A DNA stretch of 64,000 nt from Bacillota bacterium. Its GTDB lineage: Bacteria; Bacillota; Clostridia; Lachnospirales; Lachnospiraceae. A program made the position numbers and the translations under genes. The notes under the pieces are model-generated. The model had not been told where the DNA came from. It saw only the letters and a list, made by a program, of their open reading frames with translations, and ran no database searches. This document shows positions 14,983 to 24,864 of the stretch, in pieces (within the stretch, counting starts at the first letter, position 1; each line of letters begins with the position of its first letter). The DNA lies in the NCBI GenBank assembly GCA_023435895.1, contig JAEZLH010000028.1:186001-250000 (forward strand), read 5' to 3'.

Positions 14983-16995
14983 TTACATTGTTTTAAGTGA
15001 CATTTCTGCAAATGGACCAGCAATAGGATTCAATCCAAAGGATTTTCCAAAATAATCCTCGCTAAATATAATGGATGTTCCATCTGGATTTTCATATTTT
15101 TGCTCTGGTTCAAAAGCCATTCCTAATGTTTCAGTTGAAATTAATGTAGTAGCCTTCAACTTTTGCATATAATCACCCAGATTTGTTTTGATAGAATATT
15201 TTCCATTTCTTTCTTCCACTGAAACTGTAATTGTATGCTCATTATCAATTACTGCATTTTCCTTAGACATAGCTTTTGCACCATTAAAATAAACATTACC
15301 TTCTGCCCATACTGGAAGCGGATTATAGTAACGATCACTAGGTTCTGAACCCATACCACAATATCCTTCAAACTGCTTCTCGTATTCTTCCCATGTTGGA
15401 TAATTCTCATATGGAGAAGTACCAGTAAACAGATTATTATCATCCCATTCATTTTCACCCATAGAATCTAAGTACTTTTGTAATTCTGTTCGAATTTTTT
15501 GCTGTATGAAAATATTATTATAGAATCTCATGTCACCATGCAAAAATGTCATAAAGCCCGCGATCTCTGTTTGATGTGGAACATGATAAGGCGTATAACG
15601 TGGTGAGATTTTAGTCAATGCTCCATTATTAACACCTCTTCCAATTGCTACCATCGAACCTGCAATCAGATTATGCACAAATGCTACCCCTTGTGTTGGA
15701 AGCTTTAAAGCTCGATCTGATAAGAAAATATTATTATCTACTAATGTAGGTCCATGAGATACTTCGATAAAGAGATCTTCTGCTACTCCCATAATACCTA
15801 CATCTGCAAGATTTTCATTTTTAGGTGTACAATTATCATGAAATAAATTCCCGGATACTCGAGTGCCTTGCGCTTGCCAATCAAGCCATAACCCTCTTGT
15901 GCAATGATGGAAATGGTTTCGCCTAATGATTACATCGATAGCCGCGTGCATTTTGATTCCACCAATTTCAGCTCCAGCGAGATTTTGTTTATTATTGATA
16001 TGATGAATTTCATTATCCTCTATAATAGAGAAAACGCCACCCAAATGTCCTACAATACCCGTCTGTCCACAATCATGAATGTCACATCTTCTTACAATAT
16101 GTGAGCCAATTTTATCCTTTGACCATCCTTCTCTTTGTGCTTGACAGATGTTGTCACGCTCTGTTTGAGTACCATCCTTAAATTTTAATTTGGACCATTT
16201 ATTATCATTTTCCGGTTGCAAATATTTACCAAGGGAAATACCAGAGCATTTTGCCTCATAAACTTCAAGGTCCTCAATGATCCATCCTTTTGACCAATGC
16301 GGTCCTATCATACCCTCCTGCAATGCTGTTGGTGGTGCCCATTGAGTTGCAGCTTGTCTTACTGTAAACCCAGAAAAAGTGATATATCCAATCCCTTCTT
16401 CTTTTGGGTAGAAACAATTTTTTCTAACACTGATTTCTACATTTTCCTCGTTAGGATTTTTGTCTTGAAAGTTAGCATATAAAATAGTTTCATTTTTCTC
16501 AGTGTCCTGAGTCGTATACCATGTGAAAACTGTAAACTCAGAATCCCATGAACGCATATTTAGCTCGGGATTAAAAACTTTATCCATCTCAGTCACTTCA
16601 TACATGGACTTATTATTCAAAAAGACATCTCCGGTATGAGCAATTATTGTAGCAACATACCAGTCCCCATAAACAAGAGTTGTATATGGATTATAATCTC
16701 CAAATAAAGCATTGGGAATTTTTGCTTTCCATACATTTCCCTCATGAAGTTCCCAATTCTTAACTTCCTCGGCTCCAGTAATAATTGCAGCTTTTTTCTC
16801 CTCGGAACGATAAATAATTCTGTTGTCTACAGTTCCACTATTGATAGGATTAATATTTTCTCTGTAAATACCTGGTGCCACGATAACCTCATCTCCAGGT
16901 AATGCAATATTTGCTGCATCCTGTATTTTTCCAAAAGGATGCTCTTTACTTCCATCTCCACCTTTAAGTGATTTTGAGTCTACATAATACTTCAT
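14983..16995 (-). CDS. GH120-type beta-xylosidase
   Basis: 670 aa, no signal peptide, so cytoplasmic. It follows a right-handed beta-helix pattern and resembles the Thermoanaerobacterium saccharolyticum GH120 beta-xylosidase as I recall it, including MIGPHWSKGWIIED, GQTGIVGHLGGVFS, AEIGGIKMHAAIDV, RGLWLDWQAQGTRVS and EVSHGP. By that alignment the acid/base is Glu343 (GAEIGG) and the nucleophile Asp372 (LWLDW). It would release xylose from imported xylo-oligosaccharides, in keeping with the GH3 enzyme and sugar permease at the right end. The start is the first ATG; an AAAGGA lies somewhat far upstream (13 bases). Confidence 0.9.
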   Translation of the reverse strand: MKYYVDSKSLKGGDGSKEHPFGKIQDAANIALPGDEVIVAPGIYRENINPINSGTVDNRIIYRSEEKKAAIITGAEEVKNWELHEGNVWKAKIPNALFGDYNPYTTLVYGDWYVATIIAHTGDVFLNNKSMYEVTEMDKVFNPELNMRSWDSEFTVFTWYTTQDTEKNETILYANFQDKNPNEENVEISVRKNCFYPKEEGIGYITFSGFTVRQAATQWAPPTALQEGMIGPHWSKGWIIEDLEVYEAKCSGISLGKYLQPENDNKWSKLKFKDGTQTERDNICQAQREGWSKDKIGSHIVRRCDIHDCGQTGIVGHLGGVFSIIEDNEIHHINNKQNLAGAEIGGIKMHAAIDVIIRRNHFHHCTRGLWLDWQAQGTRVSGNLFHDNCTPKNENLADVGIMGVAEDLFIEVSHGPTLVDNNIFLSDRALKLPTQGVAFVHNLIAGSMVAIGRGVNNGALTKISPRYTPYHVPHQTEIAGFMTFLHGDMRFYNNIFIQQKIRTELQKYLDSMGENEWDDNNLFTGTSPYENYPTWEEYEKQFEGYCGMGSEPSDRYYNPLPVWAEGNVYFNGAKAMSKENAVIDNEHTITVSVEERNGKYSIKTNLGDYMQKLKATTLISTETLGMAFEPEQKYENPDGTSIIFSEDYFGKSFGLNPIAGPFAEMSLKTM

Positions 16996-17295
16996 AATAA
17001 TGATTCAGTCCTTTCATTTCGCAAGATTCTGTTTCTAACTTATATTTTATTATTTCACATTACAGCCATTATGATTGGTTTAACAAGCTTCCCATTATTC
17101 GCCATATGTTATATAAATAATAACACTGCAACAATAAACTATCAAGACTTTGAGAGTAAATCCAAATTGACGCGTAGTCGAAATAAATAAAAATTCTTGA
17201 TGACGTAATCATTAATTATTGGTTGCCACTATTAGTTTATAGTTTTTATATTTTTTTGATAACGACCGTATATTGAAACATATCGAGGTTATATA
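16996..17295. other. Intergenic region upstream of the GH120 gene
   Basis: AT-rich, no gene seen. It must contain the promoter of the GH120 gene on the minus strand, but I could not settle on one -35/-10 pair. Confidence 0.4.
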
Positions 17296-17610
17296 TCAAT
17301 TTTTCCAGTATAGAGTAGCATAATTCATTTTTATATGTTTATTAGGCCGATGACAATTTATCTTTTTGTCTTGTGATAATAAACCAAAACCACTTACTAC
17401 TGGCAGCAAAGGTGGTAAACAAGTTCTTTTAACCGTTTTTAATGAAGTATCAAATCTATTACCTATAACCTCAAATACAGTGTCTTCTTCTGTTTTATCT
17501 AGTAAGTTTCCTATTTCTGATAATTCAACATCATATTTTTGTAAAACTGCAAAAAATGGCAGCCCTTTAAACTCACATAATGCAATATTATGAGTAGAGG
17601 GCTGCCATTC
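17296..17610 (-). pseudogene. Degenerate coding remnant between the two glycosidase genes
   Basis: The minus strand is open for 104 codons with no ATG near the start. It reads as protein-like text (for example LQKYDVELSEIGNLLDKTEE and FEVIGNRFDTSLKTVKR). The opposite strand has a 75-codon ATG frame (17366-17593), but its Ser/Thr-rich text looks like a shadow. An inverted repeat (AATGGCAGCCCT) lies at one end. It could be the tail of an old mobile element; I cannot name a family. Confidence 0.3.
17551..17609 (-). terminator. Terminator of the secreted CBM enzyme
   Basis: Minus strand: 12-bp perfect stem (17598-17609 with 17555-17566) ending in six T (17551-17556). The loop contains a second stem, ACTCATAAT against ATTATGTGAGT. 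Confidence 0.8.
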
Positions 17611-17641
17611 TTATTTAAGGACTATTGGATTTAACTTAAAA

Positions 17642-20600
17642 CTATTGTACTGTTATATAATCGAGATTTGCACACGCTGTACTAGCAGTTTCTGCCTTAT
17701 ATGCAATTGTATTTGAGCCGCTGTTCAATGTAACTGTTTCAGTCTCATTAGCCCATGTATTCCAGTTTGTTGTTGCACTACAGGTTATATTCTTTATTTT
17801 TGTACCATTAACGTAAAGACCTAAATTGGTACTTGTACCGCCACCAGCGCAATATCTTAACGTTAAAGTCTTGGAACCTGCGGAAGCTGCATTAACCGTA
17901 AAGGTAGTTATTGCAGTAGTGCTGTTGTAGTAACCGTCTACAAAGCCAGTACCGGAATAGCCGGTATGATCGGTATTTACCTTTGCTCCTCCAGACATAG
18001 TTGCACTCTCAGCTTCGTATTTTGAAGAAGATCCGCCGGTGAAATTGAACCAGTTAACGTTAAATAAGTATCCGCTTCCGCCTTTATATACCAGGTACAG
18101 GTTATGTGTACCGCTTGCTCCGCTGATTGTGCAAGAAACAGTAGTATATGTCTGCCATGCGCCAGTTCCCGGAACTGTACAAGTTCCTAACAATGTTCCT
18201 GTTGCGCTGTCTTCCCTTACTTCAATCGTTCCTCCGCTGTTAGCACTTGCTACTCTTGCCTGGAAGGTTGTAGGTGCTCCGGTTAAATTGAAGCTATTGT
18301 AAACAGTATAATCCCCATTTTCAATATTGCAAACATCAAGTCCGCCTTCACCGCAGCTTTCAGTTGCTATTCCCGACTGTGAGGAGTAGCTCTCAGCTTC
18401 AACCTGTGAAGATGAACCGCCTCCGGTAACTCTTAACAGCGAGGTTGATTCACCAATCTTAACACCGGATGAATTCACTACAAACATCTTATATGTTCCG
18501 GCTGTAGCAGGAGCAGCAATCGTTGTAGCAGTTCCGCCTGCTTTGGTCATGGTAGCTCCTTCTGCAAAAGTGGTTGTTCCTGAAGGAGCAAACCATACAG
18601 AATTTGAAGAATTTCCGCTGCTTCTTATGGTTATGTTAGCTCCTGCAGATGCTGCACAGCTTGCAGGGAATACATAATCCTGTGTAGAAAGTAAACTGCT
18701 CGGTATAATGTTTCTGTATGCTTCCTCTACTCCGGAATTCACACAAATAGTATACTGCGCCAGCGGCCATACATTGTCAGAAACTACAACAGGTGTGTCA
18801 ATCGTGCTGTTTGGAGGGTTAACACCCATTTTATTTACTGTTGCATAAGTTCTTCGAATTGTCAAATCATGCTTTTGTCCATAATCCTCACAGTTAATGG
18901 TATACTTAACATTTGGATCGATATCAAGCACATTGTCATTTTCAGTTATATATGCGCTGCCTTCATCGTTATGCAGACCATAAGTAGGGCCTCCAGATTG
19001 TGAAGGAATTCCTTTGACATAATTCTCATTTATCGTTGTCCCCGGCTGTTGTCCCAATGTATACAGTGCCCCGCTATCATGAGTGCGATTCAAATTATCG
19101 ATCAACCTGTTATTATCCAGCTTATTATTTTTACAGGTAGTAGAATCATTAAAATTACACCAACCCCATCCCAGGGAGACTGCAGCGGAAGCAGTTTTCA
19201 TTAACGTATTATGGGTTACCTGAACTGTATCACCATAGAATATGCAAACTGCATTAATACCACCAAATCCCGGTGCGGTACATATGTTATAAAACATATT
19301 ATTATTTACCGTAATATTCTTGCATACACCTTCGATACCGGGGGCGTATTTTTCGTGGGTACCTCCGTCACCAATATAGACATGCTGCGGATGCCCTATG
19401 GTAAGTGAACTGGAAGCGGTATTGGTAAAGTAGTTGCCTATAAGTTTACAGTTAACTACATCATTCACCATTGAAATTCCATCACATCCACTATTTTTAA
19501 TAATATTACTATAAAAATTAATGGATTCACTACTGGTAACTCCGATCATACTTTGCAGTGTATCTATAATTCGGTAGGTGCTGTTATGCCAGTTGCCGTC
19601 GCCAAAAGCGATAAATGCAGTAGCTGTCTGTACGGTTGCCCTTCCATGTGAGCCTGCAACATCAACTAAGTTATAATCTGAATTGGCAAAGGTAATGCCC
19701 TGGAAGTTAATGTTCTTAACCCTGTTCGTGGTAGATGTTCCGGAGATATTAATCAGCTGCTCCAGCGTTGGAGCCTCCACATCGACATTCGCCATATCTT
19801 CACCTGTACGGGGATAATAATAAAGTGTTTTCGAACTCTTATCAAAATAGAATTCACCGGGTGAATCCAGCCATTCAAACACGTTATATACCTTATGGGA
19901 GCCAGAGGTAGTAAAAGCAGTTCCCCAGCCCGGGGTCTGTGCTATTGCTCCGTAAGGTTGTTGCAAAAGAAGCACTCTGTTCGTAGATGTGGTATAAAGA
20001 TCTCTGGCACATACTATGTTTTCATTCCAGGTAGTGCCGTTCATAATCTCAATGTCATCCTCATTAATCGTTGCTGACGGTAAATCCGCCAGATTATATT
20101 TCACACCGTCGCTTTTACTTCCACTTGACCAAGCCCAGGATGCCTGTCCTGCTGTTACAGTATAAGTATTGTAACCGCCCTGTGCTGTGATTGTCTTCAT
20201 GGTCATGTCAGCCGGCTTATCATTTACTATCAGGCTCCTCAACTTTTTGCTGCGATTTAAAGTGGCTTTATAAATACCGTTCTGATATTGGGTCCAACCC
20301 GTCACCTTTGTAGCACCGTTGATGACCGGTACTTCATTATTATAAGCCTCATAATATATCTGCTTTCCATTTGTTCCGGAATCCTGAGGTCCGAAATTAA
20401 TCGTATCTGTAATACGATACTCACCTCCACGTAAATAGACATGAATATCCCCAGTCATGTTACTATTTACCCCACGAACAGCGTCCCTTGCCTTCGTGAT
20501 TGTTTGAAATGGTTGAGCAAGTGTTCCTGGGTTATTATCATTACCCGTCGGAGACACATAAAAGGATGTTTGTACTTCTGCAGCTTTTACAACCTGAGTG

Positions 20601-20698
20601 TTAACATTGTTAACACCAAATGGTATGTTACTAACAGAAAGTAAAACAGTGAGAAGTATTGATATACTTCTTTTAACAGTTTTGACCTTGCTAAACAT
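17642..20698 (-). CDS. Secreted beta-helix glycoside hydrolase (GH141-like) with CBM6 and CBM35
   Basis: 1018 aa from ATG 20698, chosen because GGGAGG lies 7 bases upstream. The signal peptide covers about residues 1-40 (KRSISILLTVLLSVSNIPFG, later VKAAE). It opens with FYVSPTGNDNNPGT and VYLRGGEYRITDTINFGPQDSG, typical of right-handed beta-helix enzymes grouped near GH141 (xylanase/fucosidase). A long Asn-rich helix follows to about residue 630. A short beta domain is followed by a CBM6-type module (about 770-890, VEAESYSSQSG...NWFNF) and a C-terminal CBM35-type module (YEAESATMSGGAKVN...ANLDYITVQ). Substrate is probably xylan or a pectic polymer; the GH family is a pattern-based guess. Confidence 0.8.
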   Translation of the reverse strand: MFSKVKTVKRSISILLTVLLSVSNIPFGVNNVNTQVVKAAEVQTSFYVSPTGNDNNPGTLAQPFQTITKARDAVRGVNSNMTGDIHVYLRGGEYRITDTINFGPQDSGTNGKQIYYEAYNNEVPVINGATKVTGWTQYQNGIYKATLNRSKKLRSLIVNDKPADMTMKTITAQGGYNTYTVTAGQASWAWSSGSKSDGVKYNLADLPSATINEDDIEIMNGTTWNENIVCARDLYTTSTNRVLLLQQPYGAIAQTPGWGTAFTTSGSHKVYNVFEWLDSPGEFYFDKSSKTLYYYPRTGEDMANVDVEAPTLEQLINISGTSTTNRVKNINFQGITFANSDYNLVDVAGSHGRATVQTATAFIAFGDGNWHNSTYRIIDTLQSMIGVTSSESINFYSNIIKNSGCDGISMVNDVVNCKLIGNYFTNTASSSLTIGHPQHVYIGDGGTHEKYAPGIEGVCKNITVNNNMFYNICTAPGFGGINAVCIFYGDTVQVTHNTLMKTASAAVSLGWGWCNFNDSTTCKNNKLDNNRLIDNLNRTHDSGALYTLGQQPGTTINENYVKGIPSQSGGPTYGLHNDEGSAYITENDNVLDIDPNVKYTINCEDYGQKHDLTIRRTYATVNKMGVNPPNSTIDTPVVVSDNVWPLAQYTICVNSGVEEAYRNIIPSSLLSTQDYVFPASCAASAGANITIRSSGNSSNSVWFAPSGTTTFAEGATMTKAGGTATTIAAPATAGTYKMFVVNSSGVKIGESTSLLRVTGGGSSSQVEAESYSSQSGIATESCGEGGLDVCNIENGDYTVYNSFNLTGAPTTFQARVASANSGGTIEVREDSATGTLLGTCTVPGTGAWQTYTTVSCTISGASGTHNLYLVYKGGSGYLFNVNWFNFTGGSSSKYEAESATMSGGAKVNTDHTGYSGTGFVDGYYNSTTAITTFTVNAASAGSKTLTLRYCAGGGTSTNLGLYVNGTKIKNITCSATTNWNTWANETETVTLNSGSNTIAYKAETASTACANLDYITVQ

Positions 20699-20778
20699 AA
20701 TTTTCCTCCCTAATTCAATTTTTTTCACAATAAATACCTTCTCAATAGTATTGTGTTGGAACTTTCATTCCCAAAATC

Positions 20779-20837
20779 AATATAGCATATTAGGGGGTAA
20801 CATCAAATGTATATTATATGATACTTAAATGTATATT
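20779..20837 (-). promoter_or_regulatory. Promoter with two direct repeats upstream of the secreted enzyme
   Basis: Minus strand: TTGATG (20801-20806), 16-bp spacer, TATATT (20779-20784). Directly upstream, AATATACATTT occurs twice (20805-20815 and 20827-20837), 22 bp apart. Two helical turns of spacing next to the -35 is a common activator arrangement, for example AraC type. Confidence 0.55.
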
Positions 20838-20889
20838 TTTTACCTTATAATGGATTCCAAACGGTCAAAAAGCAATTTGATATAAAGCC

Positions 20890-20925
20890 AAAAAAATGCT
20901 GGCAGCTCGAGATGAGCTGCCAGCA
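20890..20925 (-). terminator. Terminator of the lipoprotein gene at 21053
   Basis: Perfect 12-bp stem (20897-20908 with 20914-20925), 5-base loop, then seven T on the minus strand (20890-20896). Confidence 0.9.
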
Positions 20926-21052
20926 CAATAAATTATCCAAGGTATAAGTCGACCATCCTACTTCACTTAATCTCATTTGCTAACTATCATTGTCCATATA
21001 ATGTAACGTCGATAAACCAACTTATACTTCGCATACTACGCGATAATCTTTT

Positions 21053-21922
21053 TTATGGCTTATATATAAAGGATAGTTTGTAATCTGTTCTATCCATATG
21101 AAAAAATGGAGGCAAAATATGCTTGTAATCAGCATCGTTTGTATATAGCGTATAACCTTCCGCTCCAATGAAATAGCCTAAACAATATATTTTGTTGCCT
21201 TTAATGACCAAATCAACACCTTGACCACATCCATCTAAAAAACCACTATAATCAAGATTATTATCCTCATAACGTTCACCATCTTGTATTACGTCAAGAG
21301 CTTCTTTGTATGCTTCCTCTCCAAGAAGATTTCTCATACTTTTTCTGATTTCTTTATTATGCAAAATCTCATTAATTATAGTTTCATTTGTGTATTTTGG
21401 CATAGATTTGATGTATTCGCCATCTATAAATACCTTGTTTCCAAAGCCAAGTGCATCATTAAAACCATCTATAACCTTTACTTTAAGAATATCATTTTCA
21501 ATCTGAAACTCCACTTTTGCATATACTTCTTTATCATGTTCTGATATGTATTCAAATACCGCTGTGTTATTATTTATGATGATTGCAGTTCCGTCTACAC
21601 TACCACTATTCCCTCCATGCAATCCCCAAAAAGAAAAATCAAAAGATTTTGTTGTTTGATTTTTAATTCTAATTTCAGCTGCACACCCAGTAACTACGTT
21701 TGTTCTGTTCCAATCTCCAATGAAATTTTTATGTGTGGTATTTGCATTTATTTGCTGACTGTCCGTTACTCTTTTCATTGTTGCAGGGTCAATAGTTGGT
21801 TTTTGACTTGGGGCAACTGTTAATGTAACTTGTTTTGAAGTGACATCAGAATCAATTTTTTCAGAACAACTTGAAAGAAATAAAAGTATAATGCAAAAAC
21901 TTATCAATAAAGATCTTCTCAT
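21053..21922 (-). CDS. Predicted lipoprotein of unknown function
   Basis: 289 aa. The N-terminus is a lipoprotein signal (RRSLLISFCIILLFLSSCSEK) with the lipobox cysteine at residue 19. A linker (about 25-65) is followed by a beta-rich part that starts IGDWNRTNVVTGCAAEIRIKN and reads like a small lipocalin-like or copper-amine-type surface domain. The C-terminal third (about 185-289) contains RNLLGEEAYKEALDVIQDG and CGQGVDLVIKGNKIYCLGYF. I recognise no family. It is a single gene flanked by terminators, anchored outside the membrane. Confidence 0.7.
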   Translation of the reverse strand: MRRSLLISFCIILLFLSSCSEKIDSDVTSKQVTLTVAPSQKPTIDPATMKRVTDSQQINANTTHKNFIGDWNRTNVVTGCAAEIRIKNQTTKSFDFSFWGLHGGNSGSVDGTAIIINNNTAVFEYISEHDKEVYAKVEFQIENDILKVKVIDGFNDALGFGNKVFIDGEYIKSMPKYTNETIINEILHNKEIRKSMRNLLGEEAYKEALDVIQDGERYEDNNLDYSGFLDGCGQGVDLVIKGNKIYCLGYFIGAEGYTLYTNDADYKHILPPFFHMDRTDYKLSFIYKP

Positions 21923-22176
21923 ATTAATCCCCCCACAAATTCAAACTCGTTATTTATAATTTTTTATCAACTTTCAACTTTTTCAGTCTGCCTTGCATTC
22001 TAGCTATTCTATTCTTCATTTCTGTCACTACTCTTGAATTTTGTCAATATGAAAAGACCCCCGTAATTCTTTCGCTAATAATCCGACTAAAAGTTTTACT
22101 AGTTTGTTTTTGTGAAATTGTAATTGTTTAAGGTAACCGGATTGTCTACATGTTGCAGCCAACCGCTATATAAAGA

Positions 22177-22224
22177 GCGCGTCGCATTCAAACTTAATAA
22201 GTTATTCTGCGACGCGCCCTTTTT
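22177..22224. terminator. Hairpin terminator after ppdK
   Basis: GCGCGTCGCA (22177-22186) pairs with TGCGACGCGC (22208-22217), with an inner AACTT/AAGTT stem. Seven T follow on the plus strand; on the minus strand the tail is TCTTTATATAG, weaker but usable for ppdK. The rest of 21923-22242 holds no gene. Confidence 0.7.
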
Positions 22225-22242
22225 TTATATATTTCGTATCAA

Positions 22243-24864
22243 TTATTTATTATTCAACACTGCCTGTGCTGCTGCTAATCTTGCGATCGGCACACGGAAA
22301 GGTGAACAGGATACATAGTTCAAACCTACCTTGTGGCAGAACTCAACTGTGGAAGGATCTCCACCGTGCTCACCACAGATACCAAGCTTAATGTTAGGTC
22401 TTGTAGCACGACCTTTTTCGGAAGCTAATTTAACTAACTGGCCAACGCCGTCCTGATCAAGTCTTGCGAAAGGATCGGACTCAAAGATCTTGGTCTTGTA
22501 GTATGCATCTAAGAACTTACCAGCGTCATCACGGGAGAAACCGAATGTCATCTGTGTTAAGTCGTTTGTACCGAAGGAGAAGAATTCTGCTTCTTCAGCG
22601 ATCTCATCAGCAAGTAATGCTGCACGAGGGATTTCGATCATAGTACCAACATGGTACTCGATGTCGCTTCCAAGTTCCTTCTTAACTGCTTCTGCAGTCT
22701 CAACAACGATATCTTTAACGAACTTAAGTTCTCTCTTCTCGCCTACTAACGGAATCATGATCTCAGGAACGATATCAAAGCCTTTTTCTTTCTTAACTTC
22801 GATTGCTGCTTCCATAACTGCTCTGGTCTGCATCTTAGCGATCTCAGGGTAAGTTACAGCAAGACGGCAACCTCTGTGACCCATCATAGGGTTGAATTCG
22901 TGTAAGGAATCACAAACAGCCTTAACTTCAGCTACAGTAAGACCCATATCAGCTGCTAATGCTGCGATATCATCTTCTTCTGTAGGAACGAATTCATGCA
23001 ACGGAGGATCGAGGAAACGGATGGTAACCGGTCTTCCTTCCATTACTTCGTAAAGACCCTTGAAGTCACCCTTCTGGAAAGGAATTAACTCGCTAAGAGC
23101 TTCTTCTCTAGCTTCAACAGTCTTAGAAAGGATCATCTTTCTAATCTTGTGGATTCTCTCACCTTCAAAGAACATATGCTCTGTACGGCAAAGGCCGATA
23201 CCTTCAGCACCAAACTTAACAGCGTTAGCTGCATCAGCAGGTGTATCAGCATTGGTTCTTACTTTTAATGTTCTGATTTCATCAGCCCATGTCATAATTC
23301 TATCAAAGTTACCACTGATGGAAGCTTCTACAGTAGGGATATCTCCGATGTAGATCTTACCTGTGGAACCATCTAAAGAGATATAATCTCCTTCTTTCAC
23401 TGTGTTACCAGCGATTGTGAAGAATTTCTCTTCTTCGTTGATATTGATTTCACCACAACCGGATACACAAGCAGTACCCATACCACGAGCAACAACTGCT
23501 GCATGAGATGTCATACCACCACGTACGGTTAAGATACCTTCAGCTGCATGCATACCTTCGATATCTTCCGGTGAAGTCTCAAGACGAACAAGGATAACTC
23601 TCTCGCCTTTTTCATGATTGTTCTTAGCATCTTCAGCGGTGAAGTATACTTTACCAGCTGCTGCACCAGGGGATGCAGGTAATGCGCCACCAACAGGAAC
23701 AGCTGCCTTTAATGCTGCTACATCAAATTGAGGATGTAATAACTGATCTAAGGATTTTGCTTCAATTCTCTTGATTGCATCTTCCTTTGTAATCTTTCCT
23801 TCATCAACTAAATCACAAGCGATCTGAAGAGCAGCAGGAGCTGTTCTCTTACCGTTACGTGTCTGTAAGAAGTAAAGAGTCTTATCTTCGATTGTGAATT
23901 CCATGTCCTGCATATCTTTGTAGTGATTCTCAAGAAGAGTAGCAATTCTCATGAATTCAGCGTATGCTTCAGGCATATCTTCTTCTAATCTGGAGATCGG
24001 AAGTGGAGTTCTGATACCAGCAACAACGTCTTCACCCTGAGCATTGATTAAGTATTCACCATAGATCTTAGCTTCACCTGTGGAAGGATTACGTGTAAAC
24101 GCAACACCTGTACCGGAAGTATCACCCATATTACCAAATACCATTGCCTGAATGTTAACTGCAGTACCCCAATCGCCAGGGATATCGTTCATTCTTCTGT
24201 AGTAAATAGCACGAGGATTGTCCCAAGAACGGAATACAGCTGTGATAGCTTCGATTAACTGATCAGCAGGATTCTGAGGGAAATCTTCGCCCTTTTCTGT
24301 CTTATATAAAGCTTTGAAGCCAGCGATAACTTCTTTTAAATCCTCTGCAGAAAGCTCTGTGTCATAATGAACACCCTTAGCTTCTTTGATTTCATCCAAT
24401 ACTCTTTCGAATTTGGACTTAGGAATTTCCATAACAACGTCAGAAAACATCTGGATAAATCTTCTGTAAGAGTCATATGCAAATCTTGCATTACCAGTTT
24501 TCTTTACGAAGCCTTCAACAGCAACATCTGTTAAGCCTAAGTTAAGAATTGTATCCATCATACCAGGCATGGAAGCTCTAGCACCGGAACGTACAGATAC
24601 AAGTAAAGGATTCTCTGTATCACCGAATTTTTTACCCTGCTCTTCTTCAAGAAGTTTTAAAGCATCAAAAATCTGAGTTTTAATCTCATCTGTGATTTTC
24701 TTGCCACTGTTGTAATAATCAGTACAAGCTTCTGTAGTTACTATGAAACCTTGAGGAATCGGAAGACCTAAATTAGTCATTTCTGCTAAGTTAGCGCCTT
24801 TACCACCAAGAAGGTTTTTCATATCAGCTTTGCCTTCTTTAAACAAATATACCCATTTTGCCAT
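22243..24864 (-). CDS. ppdK: Pyruvate, phosphate dikinase
   Basis: 873 aa, full length for PPDK, AGGAGG before the start. N-terminal ATP-grasp part: KGANLAEMTNLGLPIPQGF, GDTSGTGVAFTRNPSTGE and NAQGEDVVAGIRTP. Central swivelling phosphohistidine domain: GGMTSHAAVVARGMG, with the catalytic His at about residue 450. C-terminal PEP/pyruvate TIM barrel: GLCRTEHMFF, MGHRGCRL and GICGEHGGDP. It interconverts pyruvate, ATP and Pi with PEP, AMP and PPi. In PPi-linked anaerobes it can run glycolytically alongside pyruvate kinase, which is also in this window. Confidence 0.98.
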   Translation of the reverse strand: MAKWVYLFKEGKADMKNLLGGKGANLAEMTNLGLPIPQGFIVTTEACTDYYNSGKKITDEIKTQIFDALKLLEEEQGKKFGDTENPLLVSVRSGARASMPGMMDTILNLGLTDVAVEGFVKKTGNARFAYDSYRRFIQMFSDVVMEIPKSKFERVLDEIKEAKGVHYDTELSAEDLKEVIAGFKALYKTEKGEDFPQNPADQLIEAITAVFRSWDNPRAIYYRRMNDIPGDWGTAVNIQAMVFGNMGDTSGTGVAFTRNPSTGEAKIYGEYLINAQGEDVVAGIRTPLPISRLEEDMPEAYAEFMRIATLLENHYKDMQDMEFTIEDKTLYFLQTRNGKRTAPAALQIACDLVDEGKITKEDAIKRIEAKSLDQLLHPQFDVAALKAAVPVGGALPASPGAAAGKVYFTAEDAKNNHEKGERVILVRLETSPEDIEGMHAAEGILTVRGGMTSHAAVVARGMGTACVSGCGEININEEEKFFTIAGNTVKEGDYISLDGSTGKIYIGDIPTVEASISGNFDRIMTWADEIRTLKVRTNADTPADAANAVKFGAEGIGLCRTEHMFFEGERIHKIRKMILSKTVEAREEALSELIPFQKGDFKGLYEVMEGRPVTIRFLDPPLHEFVPTEEDDIAALAADMGLTVAEVKAVCDSLHEFNPMMGHRGCRLAVTYPEIAKMQTRAVMEAAIEVKKEKGFDIVPEIMIPLVGEKRELKFVKDIVVETAEAVKKELGSDIEYHVGTMIEIPRAALLADEIAEEAEFFSFGTNDLTQMTFGFSRDDAGKFLDAYYKTKIFESDPFARLDQDGVGQLVKLASEKGRATRPNIKLGICGEHGGDPSTVEFCHKVGLNYVSCSPFRVPIARLAAAQAVLNNK

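Noticed and set aside
17366..17593. 75-codon plus-strand frame between the glycosidases
   Set aside because: Ser/Thr-rich text typical of a shadow; the minus strand reads more like protein, and no ribosome site is seen.
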